A stretch of 64,000 nucleotides of DNA. Source: Varroa destructor (lineage: Eukaryota > Arthropoda > Arachnida > Mesostigmata > Varroidae). Positions 38,817 to 50,764 of the stretch are shown here, piece after piece. A program made the translations under genes and the position numbers. Below the pieces are notes generated by a model. The model saw nothing but the letters and a program-made list of their open reading frames with translations, was not told the origin of the DNA and made no database searches. Each line of letters opens with the position of its first letter. Position 1 is the first letter of the stretch. The stretch lies in contig NW_019211454.1 in NCBI RefSeq assembly GCF_002443255.2, forward strand, positions 24,318,782-24,382,781, written 5' to 3'.

Positions 38817-39762
38817 ATGTCTTTATTTAGACTTAAGATAGAGCAGTTTGAAGATGATATTATATTATATAAAATGTATAAAAATTATACAAAAAAAAAC
38901 CATGACAGTATTACGATAAAGGCACAAATGCTGCCTAGATTTGTAAAAAAAATTCATGCCGGTTATTGTCAAGATGCGTTAGCGAGGAAAGCGGCCCAAA
39001 AGTGGACATTTCGATGTGAAGGATACTTCTCGAAAGTATCCATAAATTACAAAAAAATGATGAGGTTATTGCAAGAGTTGAGTACCCATGCTATCGCCAA
39101 TCCGTGCCATCAAATAATTCCAGATGGTTTACTTAATCGTATTCCTCTGTGCGAAACTCTACAGTAACGCAACAAAATTGACCCATTTTTAAAATGGTTG
39201 ACCAATGTAATGAAAAGTATCTCATAAACGAGAACAATGTGCAAGCGAAAAACATGTGCTCCACCATTCGTGGCAAAACCCCGAAAAGGTGACACTATGC
39301 GTTTAACATATCCTTACAAGTTGCTGTCGCTCAGTACAACAATTAGTTAACTCCTCTACCATAAACAACTAACAACAAGCCAGCGAAAAAAAAACTAATG
39401 AACAACAAAGGCGTCTTCTGTCACCACCAGGATCCCAAACCACATAATCTTCAGCTACCCGACAAAAAGAAGAACCTCAAAAGGAAATTTTAACGTATCC
39501 GCCGTATAGCCCAGACTTTGCACTGTCAGCCGGTTATCCGATTCAGTCCCTGGAGAATTTCCCTAATGATATCAATTTAGTTTCAGCGGAAAGATGCAAA
39601 AATTACCTGTTACTCTATTCTGAAACCGTAAAGGTGGGATTATGGTGTCACCAAAGAAACTATGATAGAACGATTCCTTATTTTGAGATAAGGAAAAAAT
39701 ACTTGCTTGAATGTTGGCCAAAGACGATCAATACTTTGGCGGAACATTATGACGTGCATTAA
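38817..39762 (+). mobile_element. Dead mariner-like transposase
   Basis: Mariner transposases cut and paste their own element with a D,D34D active site. The first frame (38817-39167) reads YCQDALARKAAQKWTFRCEG, the Y-G-D-A-LS-x-x-TAQ-K-W-F-x-x-F-x-x-G helix-turn-helix region. It continues to LCETLQ-stop-RNKIDPFLK, the stretch just before the first catalytic motif. In another frame at 39194-39220, MVDQCNEKYL stands where MVTGDEKW is expected, so the first Asp is Asn (39209-39211). At 39404-39436, NNKGVFCHHQDPKPHN keeps the second Asp (39431-39433). From 39481 a frame open to the stop at 39760-39762 reads PPYSPDFALSAGYPIQSL, with Ala at the third Asp site (39529-39531). It then continues with a recognisable C-terminus. 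Inverted terminal repeats and TA target duplications were not found. Confidence 0.88.
39481..39762 (+). pseudogene. Intact-frame C-terminal third of the mariner transposase
   Basis: Open for 93 codons from 39481 to the taa at 39760. It covers the SPD-x-A-x-S block, the segment LENFPNDINLVSAERCKNYL and a tail with ECWPKTINTLAEHYD. The tail corresponds to the ...ERWQKVIEQNGEY end of the family, so the stop is probably the original one. Confidence 0.75.
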
Positions 39763-39769
39763 AATTAAA

Positions 39770-42700
39770 GACATACATTTTATATGATGACAAAAATTCC
39801 AGTTTAAATTGCGGTCAACTTGCGTCAGAAATTACGTTTACCACAAACAGATGATGTCGCGGTATGTTATTCCTGCAAAAGGAATCTTTTTTGGATAGGC
39901 ATAGACAGAAAGTTGATTCGAAACGTTCCGTGTATGCATGATAGGGCGTAACCAATTAAAAGTTTAACTTCTTCCAATATTATACAGCTGTGAAAAATGT
40001 AACTTAGCCTTAAGGGCATTGTAGACATCAGACTAAGATAGATCGACTAAATGCTACATTTGACATGTCTCTTAATCGGAAATGCTATGCACCTTTTTGC
40101 TTGCATTTGCACATATAGAATATTTTGCTAATATAATGTGTTTTTTTGTCTTGCTTCACAAGTTTTATTGAACTTGTCAACTTCACGAATTAGATCCAAG
40201 TTATTAAGCGACACTTCGGACATGCTTCAGAGCATACCGCACTGGAGATTTTGTAGATCATTTTGAAAAAAAAACCTAAAACCTAGCGATGCGAAACGCC
40301 TTTTAGATTGTGCAGATTGGTATGTTTGCTTTCCGCGACCAATAGTCTGTCGCCTGTTTTCGAGGCCGCAGCTGACTAGAGAGCTGGTTCCCGCATAAGT
40401 TATTCTGCATTTTAAGTTTTCCTCATTGTCAAGGCAGAACGTTCGTGTCCTGCTGAATTCGATAATCGGAAAGGGCTGTTATACTCTTTTATCAAGTTAT
40501 GCCAAACTCGACTTGCTTTCCAAAGAATAATAATTGCGCGTGCCAGCTCAGGCCGCCTAGTGGACGTGATCAACGTAAGTGGGAGCTAGACGATCGTTTT
40601 AAAGCTCATAGACATAAATATCGCATTTATCTTCATCGAAATAAAACAGTGTTAATTCAACATTGGTTGTTTCTACTATACTCCAAAAAGATACAATTTA
40701 AGCTGACCTCTCTATATTGCATTATTTGCCGCACATTTAGACATACTTTGTCCAAAAAAAATGATTGAATGAATGTTCGCTTTATCAACACGGCTCTCAT
40801 CTCTTCCAGTCTTTTTTTGAAAAGAACTACTGACAACTTCGTTTGGTACGGTCCTAAAAGGACCTATATGGTTTTACTAGTCAATAAGGAATTCATCGAC
40901 AAGCAAATTGTAATCCGTAGCTCTTAAATGCTGCTAGCTTATTAGACTTAACCCCTTGGATCCCACCCTTTTCTCTTTGTTCAAATCTAGCAAGCCTTTG
41001 TACAGGTCTGCGGTACACATAAGTCATTTGTATTAGAAGAAAACCTTTAAATTGTTAATTAAATAAGAAGCAAAACAAGAAAGAAAAACTAATCCAAAAT
41101 TGAAAAACGCTTGCGAGACAAATAAAGATGGATCATCATAACCACTCATTTTTTTTTCTTTACAGGCTTTTGAGTTCAGCTTGCTTTTATTAAAAGGGCT
41201 GCAAAAACATTTTCTATTGCTCCGTTTATCGACAAATGCGTCCGACTCCCTAGCATGACGGCAGGACTCTAGACTGTAGCCTATCATTTGTCTCTGAATC
41301 TGCCGGCAATTTGGCTACATGCTGTACATGTTTATCGCCGGATTACTCCAATTAGCTACCTAGATTGCTAGCAATTGGAGAAGAGCGTCCCGTCAGTGGT
41401 ATCATTTCATGAGCTCGTTGCGCTAACGCAAGCCAGCCCGCTCATACAAAACTCATTGTTGGAAGCTTTGTAGTCAACAAAAACATCAACGACCATAGCC
41501 GGGAGACGCGATCCTGTCAGTAACACTGCAAGTAGATGGTTGCGAGGACGAGCCTGGACGAGAAGCCTGGAGAAAGGCCTGGACGAGCGGTTTTCGAGCA
41601 ATGCCACCGACAGATAGATGTTCAAAACTTCGAAACACTGCATTTCGTGCGTGTAGCAACGGCATTTTTTCCAACCTCGTCCTTTTCGTTTGTTCCGACA
41701 CCACCTCTCCTCCCGTCGTCTCCCATGGCTTCCTGTACGAACTTTTTGCGGAAGAAGATCCAGAACCTCTGCTACAGTCCTAGCATGACCATCCTACAAG
41801 TCATCCTCACATGGCAATACGCTTATATTGGTTGGAAGACCCTGCGGCGAGACTTCACGGGTATTTAGCAACAGTCGACAGAGGAGATAGCTGTTGCAAA
41901 GTATCAATTTGCCATTGGCAACTCATTTAGCTCAAAAGCTCGGACCAGGTTCTCTGCATGGTTGGCCGGTTTAGTCGAGCGAACTAGATGAGATCTGGGT
42001 GATTTTATAAATGAAAGTGGTTTTTCTTTTTTGCATTTCCTTTAACCTTTTCGCTGCGTTCATCGTAGCTCATAAAATTCACTCTCAAAATTGAAGGAAA
42101 GTTGGTTGGCTGCTTCGCAGCTTATCCAGCGTGCAGAGAAGATTGTCAAGCTTTCATTCTGTTCAGGCTGCCTGCCTTCTGTCTTTGTGTGCGTGCAGGG
42201 AAGAGCTTCAATGCAGTGAGGCAAACTTCGAGAATAGTGAAGTCAAGTAAAAATCATAAATAGTAATAATGAGGCTACCGCGGACGAGCACCAGTGTACC
42301 ACCGGTGTACAACCGGGAAGTGCAAGTGCGAACCGGGTGTGGAAATTGTGGATTGGAATACGCAGATTTTGCACTGATGTTAGCTCACCGTCGTACTGCC
42401 CCCGTTAGCGCTCATGAGCATGGACGTCTTCTCCAACGGCTGTTAATCTCTGCTTCGAGCGGCGCATGGTTTTCCACAATTGACGGCTGCGAGAATCTAT
42501 CCCTAACGCTCGACGCAGACAAATGGAGCGCGATCGTTTGACCGGCCGCCTCCTTTCCAACACTCTCACCAGCTTTCACTACTATACGCTAAGTTTCCCT
42601 AAGTTCACCCTACTCAAAAGGCTCTCCCTTCTCCTTCAAATCCACCTTTTTCCCCTTAGTCCCTCACAACGGTACGATTGTGCACCTGCCTCGCAGTTGG

Positions 42701-45285
42701 ATGGTGGATGTCGGTTACATGGAAATAACAGACTGAGGGCGGATGACTCGGAGCCAGCGGGGTAACGAGACCGCGGCACGACCGAAAATCTCAAAGTTCT
42801 CACCCGGCCATAGTGTAACAAATTTTTACCCGAAACTAGCGGAAGTCACTGCTTGCCAAAGTCATCCCTACTCCAGCCGCCTTCCTAGACAACCAGCTAA
42901 AACCAAACTGCTCCCTTCGTCGTGCACTAGTCACGCTAATTCTGTTGCTGGGAGTATCGGTGCGTTTCCGTCACTGTCGCTGCGACCAGCCTCGTCTCTT
43001 CGAGCTGCCCCTGCGAAGAACGATTCCATACGAATTGATTCCGAAAGCTAGTACAGAGAAAATATAGAAGTGATGGAGAACCGTCATCTCAAGTGCAATG
43101 ATACTGCCTTTTGATAGGGGGTATGTCCCGATTGAACGGGCCGAAACCTCGATATTTTTCTTTGTTCCATCAGTGCCCGTTTGTCGACTAGCCGCGAGCT
43201 AGAAAGTACACATAGTGAGGAGCTCAGAGTTCTGCACACGGCCTGCCAAATTCGCTTTAGACGGCACTGTCCTGGGCAAGAACCGCAGCAGAGATATTAT
43301 CAACCCTCGTCCAAAAGTCGTCACAATCGTACGATCGGAGGGAACGTTTGAATTTAGGGAAAAGGGATGGGATCGGGAGAAAGGACCACTGTAGAAACAC
43401 AGGCCTTACAATGACGGTGGAGGCCGTTTAAAATTGCTCGCTCCCCAGAACAGACCGCAGCTCGTTGAGTGCCGATCAGAGTCCGTAGGAAAAAAACAGC
43501 GATATATCGGCGGAAAGGAGAAGGGCCGGCGCGCAATGGAAACATAATCGGGATCCCCCTTACCCACAACTCCGCAGCGATTTTACGTTGTTGATACTGA
43601 ACAAGGGAGATAGAGACAGTTTGATCTAACTGGAGAAGCCTGGTGAACGTTGCTGGAAACAAAAAAAGAGGAGATCGAAATTGACTCTGCCCGACAACAT
43701 CCACGAACCCAACCCAGATCAGAAGGAAGGGACAACGGTGACAGTGGCAGATGTTTTCGCAGTCGACCTCTAGAAACTGGTCAGAAGATATATGAAAGAA
43801 AAGCGAGAAATAAGAAAGGAAGATGAAGATGTCTATGTAAGATCACTCAACTACGAACTCGATTTAAGATGAACGTCCTCTTTGGTGAAGATATTGGTTT
43901 TGCGGTCCAATAGTTGACTTAAATAAATGAGGTGTATTTCTCATTGGACGCACTTTCAAACAAGGCTCCAAACCTTTGAAGGACACAAGCGAAAGCTGAA
44001 TGAAGCAAGTCTTACGTTCGATACCACCATTAGGCACTCTATCAGACGGCTGGCTCCCACTGGACAATGAAATGTGTTTACGCTCAGATTTCAACCGATC
44101 TTACAATTACCGATCTTTCAATTTTAGCAGGCAAACATGGTACCCACGACGCCATAACCGTGACTGAACGATATAAGCTGCTAAACATGCTACATTATGC
44201 CCACGTAACACGGATACTGTCGGTAATTAATTATGTAACATTGAAGGTTATTAAAGTTTTCTTTAATATTTTTGTGTTTTTACGTTTAATATTTTATAAA
44301 GATTTTTTTTTATTTACAATAATGCCATTTACAATAACTCAAGCTAATTGATAGAAGTTGTGCTATCTGTATGACCATTATCCGATAATATTTTCTAGAT
44401 ACGAACAGAAATTACAGCGGTAAGCCTTGCTATGTTATGATGATATGTTATGTAACATTTGTAAATAATAATGTCAAGTTCAATGGTTAACTTCCGCTTC
44501 TTATCTATGTATACCTGGCGCTAGGATACTCACAACTGGTACCTGTGATATCTATTTCTTTGATGAATTTCGTCAGAGAACTAGCATGGTCGCGCGTATA
44601 GCGCCAAAATTTAAATAACCTGATATATGCAATACACTCTATAAAAATTACGTATTGATTCAACCCTACCAGGGAAATATTCAGTTTCAAAGTGTAACAA
44701 TGACCGCTGACCTACGAAATAACGCTTGGCAAATTAGCATGCTCCCTTTAGCTCATTGATATCTTATCTACACGTAACATATGTTTACAGATTAATATCC
44801 TCTTGATGTCTTTAATGGGAACGAAAAAAACAAGCATATAAAAATCGCGACCCGCTGTTACGAATAGACCGTTCCTTAAACTACACCCTAATAGAAAACG
44901 GACCTTAACAAATTTGATGCACCTTTAACGTCCTTCATCATTCAATCAGTGAACATATTTACGCAAAATGGAAGCTATTTACCTATGTGGGATACAAACA
45001 TCTAAGGAACGACATCCTAACCAAATCTGATAAGAAATTCTGCCGTACTAGCCAGATTGATGAAATGGGTATTCAGGTATACATGTTCGCTCGGAAGCCC
45101 TTTCACTAGATCGTTGAACAGATAAACTACCATCCTGTAGTAACATGTTGTAGCTGTACATAACGGTGCTAATGTACAGCGTTTTTTTTTTTTTATTTCA
45201 TATGAGACATACATTTAGCTTATCGGAGGCATGGTCGCCCATTCCAACGCGAAGGGAAAATAATGGCCCAAATAGACAATAGATA
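39770..45285. other. Mixed stretch, no gene identified
   Basis: 39.8-41.4 kb and 43.9-45.2 kb are AT-rich. 41.4-43.8 kb is GC-richer with frames on both strands (41536-41868 +, 41407-41643 -, 42269-42541 +, 43354-43704 -), none recognised. A strong pyrimidine tract ending ccccttag at 42653-42659 could be an acceptor. At 41545-41592 three imperfect GCCTGGA units of 12-13 bases stand in tandem. A T run lies at 45182-45194. Confidence 0.35.
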
Positions 45286-45289
45286 AGAA

Positions 45290-45560
45290 CGCACGGCTAA
45301 GGTCTTTCTTTACATAGGGCGTGTCCTCTCTCAGAGGGCGCGTGTCAAGAGATCGGACTTACCGGCGATAACGGTAACGGTAGGTACAGGGCTAGTAGAC
45401 ATGTATTTTCTGCAAAATAATTGACTAGCATAAAGAACGAACGTGCATTCACTCATCTTGTTGGCCGCAAATCTGCGGTGCGCTGTTCGTTACTAGACTT
45501 GAAGAAAAAACGACAATTTGCGGGGATTATATGGACGCATATTGATAGCCAGCTTCGGTA
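45290..45560 (+). mobile_element. Possible LINE RT thumb fragment (G)
   Basis: One frame reads RVLSQRARVKRSDLPAITV followed by a VGTGLV turn, and about 15 codons later NVHSLILLAANLRCAVRY. This resembles the K-T-x-V-x-x-x-R-R...V-G-G-x-x-V...HV-x-x-L-x-x-K-A-x-x-x-L-R pattern of LINE thumbs in order and spacing. Two stops lie between. No catalytic motif is nearby, so this is tentative. Confidence 0.3.
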
Positions 45561-45564
45561 CAAA

Positions 45565-46600
45565 CATAGGCTAGTATCATGCATGAATGCTCCTATTTAG
45601 GCAAATATAGAACCTAAAGGCGTTCGCAAAAGTAACGTGGATATATATTATTAAACAGATAACCATTAAATGACTATATTTTATGGGAGCTGTGGTTTTG
45701 TTGAAATTGCTTGTCGGACAAACTCCAGTTTTAGTTGTTTATATCGGGTCTCAACATGGTTCCCAAAGGAGCATGCATGTATAGAGTATATCGGTTAACC
45801 CTCTCCAAACAATTTCGTATCATCATGCCGGAGGATTTTTGGCTTCTTCGAAATATAGTTGAGTTGGATTTTCGATGGTTTTACATTCTGTGACAGTCAG
45901 GAGACCACAGAATAGAGTATGATGAGTTTATCGAAGGTTTTTTGTCGAAGGCAATTTTTGTCGTGATCTGTGCGGCGTTAACTGGTTTCAGCAAGGCGAC
46001 CCAGTTCATCAGGTAGAAGGGACGCTAACTTAGTGAGCAATAGATTTGCACCTTTTGCCAGTTTAAAGGACCTGTTGAAATAGCAACGTCTATTTAACGA
46101 GCTGAAGTATCAATATAAAGATTTATGACCGAGTAAGTAACGATGCACATTGCCAGCGAAAGCGAACGCCCTTTTCGAGTGCGATTGCTTCGTTTAAAAG
46201 ATCTAAGCAGCTACTGGGAGGCAGGAAATTGTTACGAAGCAAGAGAAATTACATTTTCTACTTTCCTTTTCATATCAGCTTGGAGACGCTAAAAACCTTT
46301 TTCGGTTATTTTGAAGTTAAACGAAATTAAAATATATAGATGGTAATTACTGGTTAGAAGCTTGGCTGATCAAATCGAGGTTTATAGAAAATGTTCTATA
46401 ATTACGCTAACTCAAGTTGCAGAAAATATACGATACAAATGTAACATAAACTAATAAAATGATGGGTCCGATGACAGTTTCTAATTGTTTATGTATTGTG
46501 TTGTTTTAGATTGCTACTTACAGGTACACTTTCGCCGGGGCATGATATACATTACGATAGCAGTCCTTATCCAAAAATAAATGTTTTGATTTTTACATCT
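45565..46600. other. AT-rich stretch, no gene seen
   Basis: No recognisable protein or RNA gene was seen. Frames are short and broken. Confidence 0.45.
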
Positions 46601-46607
46601 GACACTC

Positions 46608-46625
46608 AAGCCGTTCAAACGGCTT
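46608..46625. repeat. Perfect 8-bp inverted repeat
   Basis: AAGCCGTT, two bases, AACGGCTT. It lies 23 bases past the 3' side of the tRNA-like sequence at 46649-46724 and could form a hairpin in a transcript reading from it. Confidence 0.8.
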
Positions 46626-46648
46626 ACTCCTAGCCCAAAACGCAGTGC

Positions 46649-46724
46649 GTTTACGCCTGGATTCAAACCTGGATCTAAGTTTAGAAGACGAACAAGTTAA
46701 TATCACACTGTCGGGAGGACAAAC
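46649..46724 (-). pseudogene. tRNA-Arg(UCU)-like pseudogene
   Basis: On the minus strand, 46669-46659 reads GGTTTGAATCC, ten of eleven B-box positions. A loop CTTCTAA at 46687-46681 gives anticodon TCT, as in tRNA-Arg(UCU), flanked by a stem with only three of five pairs. GTTTGTC (46724-46718) can pair with CGTAAAC (46655-46649) at six of seven positions, two of them G-T, as an acceptor stem. The T stem pairs at four of five. Total length, 76, is normal. However, the 5' half is about six bases long and the 3' half two short, and the D arm does not fold well. A decayed tRNA gene or a tRNA-derived SINE head. Confidence 0.45.
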
Positions 46725-46729
46725 GTTGA

Positions 46730-48655
46730 AGCACGTATTGATGGCTCACAGTTATTTTTAGCAAAACTCTATTCATTTAGTTCAGCACGTCAAAGGGGCT
46801 TTTGTTGATAATCATTTTGTATACAAGGATTACTATCCTTTATATTCAGCATCCTTTTTGCAAGGCACATGCCATCCAAATAGTGCACAGTATTTCATAT
46901 ATCATATCGATGCTCTACTGCGACAAAGATTCCTTAATATTTGAATATACGCATACGGAACCATGAAGAACGCCATATTCACTGCTTAGCTCCATGATAT
47001 ATATTATTAACAAAGTTTAATGCGAGACCGGCGTTATTCAAGAGTAGAATTATAGATTGACATGAAAACATGTTTGTGAAAAGTTCAGCTTTTTTCTTCT
47101 CCGAAATGAGGAACAGGGTGTATACTTAGAAGACGCTGTAAATCTGTAAAAAGAAAAAAAAAAGGTAATCTGTAGCGTGCCTTTACGCATTTGTTGCGAC
47201 AAGTTTATGGCCTTGTTCTACTTTTGCGTCAGTTGTGGAACCGGAACAAGCAACCCAAATTTGAAATATCAGCGACAATCGTCAACATCCGATGTTCCAT
47301 AATGGCATCTATCTTAGATCAGACTTTTCAGTACTGGGCTTCGACAAACTAAACGGCTGCCTCATCTGGCTTCTTTTATACATAGTGAAACATGCATTAT
47401 AATCATATGCGTTATTACGGTGGGGTTCCTTTCGCAAACGCGCTGCTTGAGAAAACATGATAATACAATTGAGAGGACTCGAAATTAATTAATGAAACAT
47501 TTAGGCCTTTAAAGGCAATAGAATCACAAGGACAGATTAATCTCAGATTGTGCAGATAGAATAGGCTTAATTGGGCTGATTAAATCTTTGATTCAACGGT
47601 TTAAGCATTGGAGATGCGACCACACAGCGTAACGATAAAAGATAACTCGCCAAGGGTAGTGAGATAGCCGAAAAAGCAATATATCGTTTTTTTTTTTATG
47701 TTGTCCTGATTTGCCTAGCACGTCCGTATTAGCCTTATGTATATATTTTACATAACGTGTTAGATTTTATTCTACATAATTCAGTGTTCCTTTTACGCGG
47801 TTAAGTATCATGAACGTCCCCTAACTCCAGTTATTATAGAATACCGGTCGTAATGCTTTTGCTTTACTACTGGAAGACAACGAAGTTATGCGAACCAAAA
47901 TATACTTAACGAACTTTAAGAAACCTATTTGCAGATCCAGTGTTACTATTACAATCAAAGGTAAGTGTCAACTTTTGATTCTAGCAATTTTTCGTTGGTG
48001 GATTTCTCCCAAGTAATGGCATATAGCATCATTACGAACGTATTTTTTGTTGCTTATAACTTCGAACGAATTTAGACGAAATAGCTTGCTTGGAGCTTTT
48101 CCTTCCTAAGCTTAGCCTTTATAGACATTTTGGTATTTCTATATATGTTATCAAGCGCCATTTTCTTTGTCCTTATATCTCATACGGACCTGTAGAAGGC
48201 GTAGGGCCTGTAGGGTTTTCATACAGATTACAAGCTTCATATAAAGGAGGGTTTTCAACCTTCTATGTTAAAATGCGCTAAACGTTGGTACTGATCGCGC
48301 GCTGAAAAGAGGAGCCGTGTTCGTTGCCCACATGGACCCTTCGGTGTATCTGAACTCTCGATATGTCAGCTTCTTTGATAAATGGGCTTTTTAATAGTAC
48401 ATTGCCTTTAGTCCGTTTCGAGCCTTGTGCGAACTTTTTGGAAATAATTTGCTTTTTTAGCTAAACATTGCTGCCTCTAAAGCTCATAGGTACAAGATGC
48501 TACGTTTGTTTGCGCTCATTCTGATAACTAGAAATCTCCTGCGGACCTTCTAGGACATCGAAGCATGTCCATTAGCAACCGTTAGAGTGGCCCGCATCAG
48601 AGCCGTTTACTCTATGCTGTGTGAATATATCATACTCAACACTAATGACTGACAA
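46730..48655. other. AT-rich stretch, no gene seen
   Basis: No recognisable content. The frame at 48090-48281 is not recognised. Confidence 0.45.
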
Positions 48656-48660
48656 TCCAA

Positions 48661-49008
48661 TTAAAAATTACTCCTAAAATAGCTAACAAAGTACTTGTGC
48701 TTGCATAAAAGTCTACGCGCAGCTGTGGCAGCGTCCTCCGGACTCCTCATCCACAATTTATGACAAGCATTATTGTCATTTCTCATCATATTCGTAGCCG
48801 CGCATAAATCATCTAAGGCTAACCTTTGAATTTGCCCACTGCCGCCAAGTTTCGCAGAGAAATAGCGAGCTTCTGCGTAAGCAGATTGTTCCGCACTAGA
48901 GTAGACCTCATTGAAAGGCCTTAGTTCTGAATGGCCAAACAACGATTTACATCGTTTCAAAACAAACGTACTTTTTTTGTACAAAATAATACGCCTGTTT
49001 TACAGCTT
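48661..49008 (-). CDS. Unidentified minus-strand frame
   Basis: Open for about 115 codons between stops. The reading contains YSSAEQSAYAEARYFSAKLG and then LALDDLCAATNMM, an Ala-rich mix that looks more protein-like than neighbouring frames. It has a possible acceptor (gtaaaacag) at the upstream side. No ATG precedes the main body, so it would have to be an internal exon or a relic. I do not recognise a family. Chance is a real possibility. Confidence 0.2.
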
Positions 49009-50399
49009 ATACACTGTACGATACATTGCTAACTATAGGCGAGCGAGTAGGTGGCAGATTTGCCCCAGGATACAATTAAGATAAATAATGGGCCACCCAT
49101 ATAGCGTGTCAGTCTTTGGATTGCTGCCGGTAAATAAGTCCTTTCATGAACTTTAAACGATTCAAGTATCAGCCATGTCAGCATTGTAAACAGTAATGTA
49201 TATGCCCGTTGTTTTACTGATGACTCAGTTTAACAGTATAAGACTGTACTTTTTTTTACTAATGGGCTACATTTTTTTTATGATAGCATATCCTGCCTAT
49301 CGCATAGCCGGCCGTGGGCTTAGACAAATGGGTGCGCGGGACGTAATTCGTGACGGGATAAACAATGATGATTTGTATTGTACGATAGCTGATTTATTGC
49401 ATACGTAGTTACCATTTTACGGGTGCACATATACAATAAATAGACATTCTAACCCTAAGTAAATTCAGACACGATCATCAAATATTTACATGACGTATCA
49501 ATTTTATACTTTGATTTACTGAAATTAGATGTAATTGGACGCATTGAGCAATTTGTCATCATCTATAAAGTTACGAGCTGATAATCTTATAAAACCCATA
49601 AACAGTCCTGTTGCGTGTTTCTATAGTTTAGTAGAATGTGTATACAAAACGCTATAATCTATCTAACCTTAGAGACTTTCTGACGAACAGTATAAAACCG
49701 ACGTAATTTGTCTAGCCCAAATGTTTTCACGTAAAGCGTCAATGGGGAATAGCTAGTATCCAGTAGTTGACTTTATAAGTCGCACGTGAATAGTCAATGC
49801 AACACTTTTTGGAAGATTGCACCAGATGTCCACTGTAATTTCATCACCAGCCGCCCATCATTTTTTTCTGCGTAACTGAGAACTCGTCCTCGTCGCTTTT
49901 GGATGCCTCGAAGGCTCAAAAATACATAGCGTAAGAACAGAATTCTAAAAAAACGTTTGACTTAGAGCATTACACGTACTTACACATGATTTAATTGTAA
50001 TTTCTCATTAGAAAATATATTGATTGTGCTCTAAAAAATCCGGCTTGTGTAGTTAATGGAAGGATTATGCTGAAAATCTGTATCTATTTCTTAATTTGGG
50101 TGCACAAACGATCTTTTTCGACTGATTTTTCACACAATTGATTGCTACTCGTGCACGAGCAAAATGCTTACAAGCCACTACCGTGTGACATAACTTAGAT
50201 TAGCGTTAGCTAAAGGCCAAAAGGTTGTCGTGTAAAACCTATACAGCAGAAGCGTTACCGCGTGTTCCGAACGTGTTCAGATTTACTCGAGTCTCTTGCT
50301 TTTGTAGGCCACTAATGATAAACAAGCAACAAATAGTTCGCTTTACCGTGAATGCGTGAGCGTATATGACACGTGGTCCAAGCATGTTTTTTCTTAATG

Positions 50400-50762
50400 T
50401 TATTTGCCTTTCTTTTGTGCAATTTTCCCCCTTTTCCTTTTCCTTTCTCTTTCTCTCGCTTGCATGCTTCTCCTATGTAATTCGAGTATAAATTCTCTGA
50501 ATCCGTCTGTGAGTGTATCCGTTTCTCTCGCTACTGAGCGCGAAAATCCTAATTTTTCATTCGCGTACAAAATGCGTCTAGTCGCCTCGCAGTTTCTAGC
50601 GTCATTGCCGCGACCACCACTCGTACTATCTTCGCTGAAAAACAGGCTCGGGTCAGAAAATTCATTTTCGTATGCTAATTTTATATCAGAATATTTAAAG
50701 TAACTCTGAGGCGGAGCCACACTGTATGGTACAGGACAGGAGCCTATGAGTCTGTGCGCCTA
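50400..50762 (-). CDS. Unidentified frame with highly basic C-terminus
   Basis: About 120 codons are open on the minus strand. The reading runs through FKYSDIKLAYENEFSDPSLF and RETDTLTDGFREFILELHRR. It ends RERERKRKRGKIAQKKGK before a taa at 50400-50402. The basic end comes from a purine-rich repeat. The opposite strand is open too (50404-50703, signal-peptide-like start). If real it would be a terminal exon with a nuclear-targeting tail. No family is recognised. Confidence 0.22.
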
Positions 50763-50764
50763 AA

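Noticed and set aside
42660..42735. Exon after a strong pyrimidine tract, reading NGTIVHLPRSWMVDVGYME
   Set aside because: Only about 25 codons before a stop and no donor. Two other frames are equally open.
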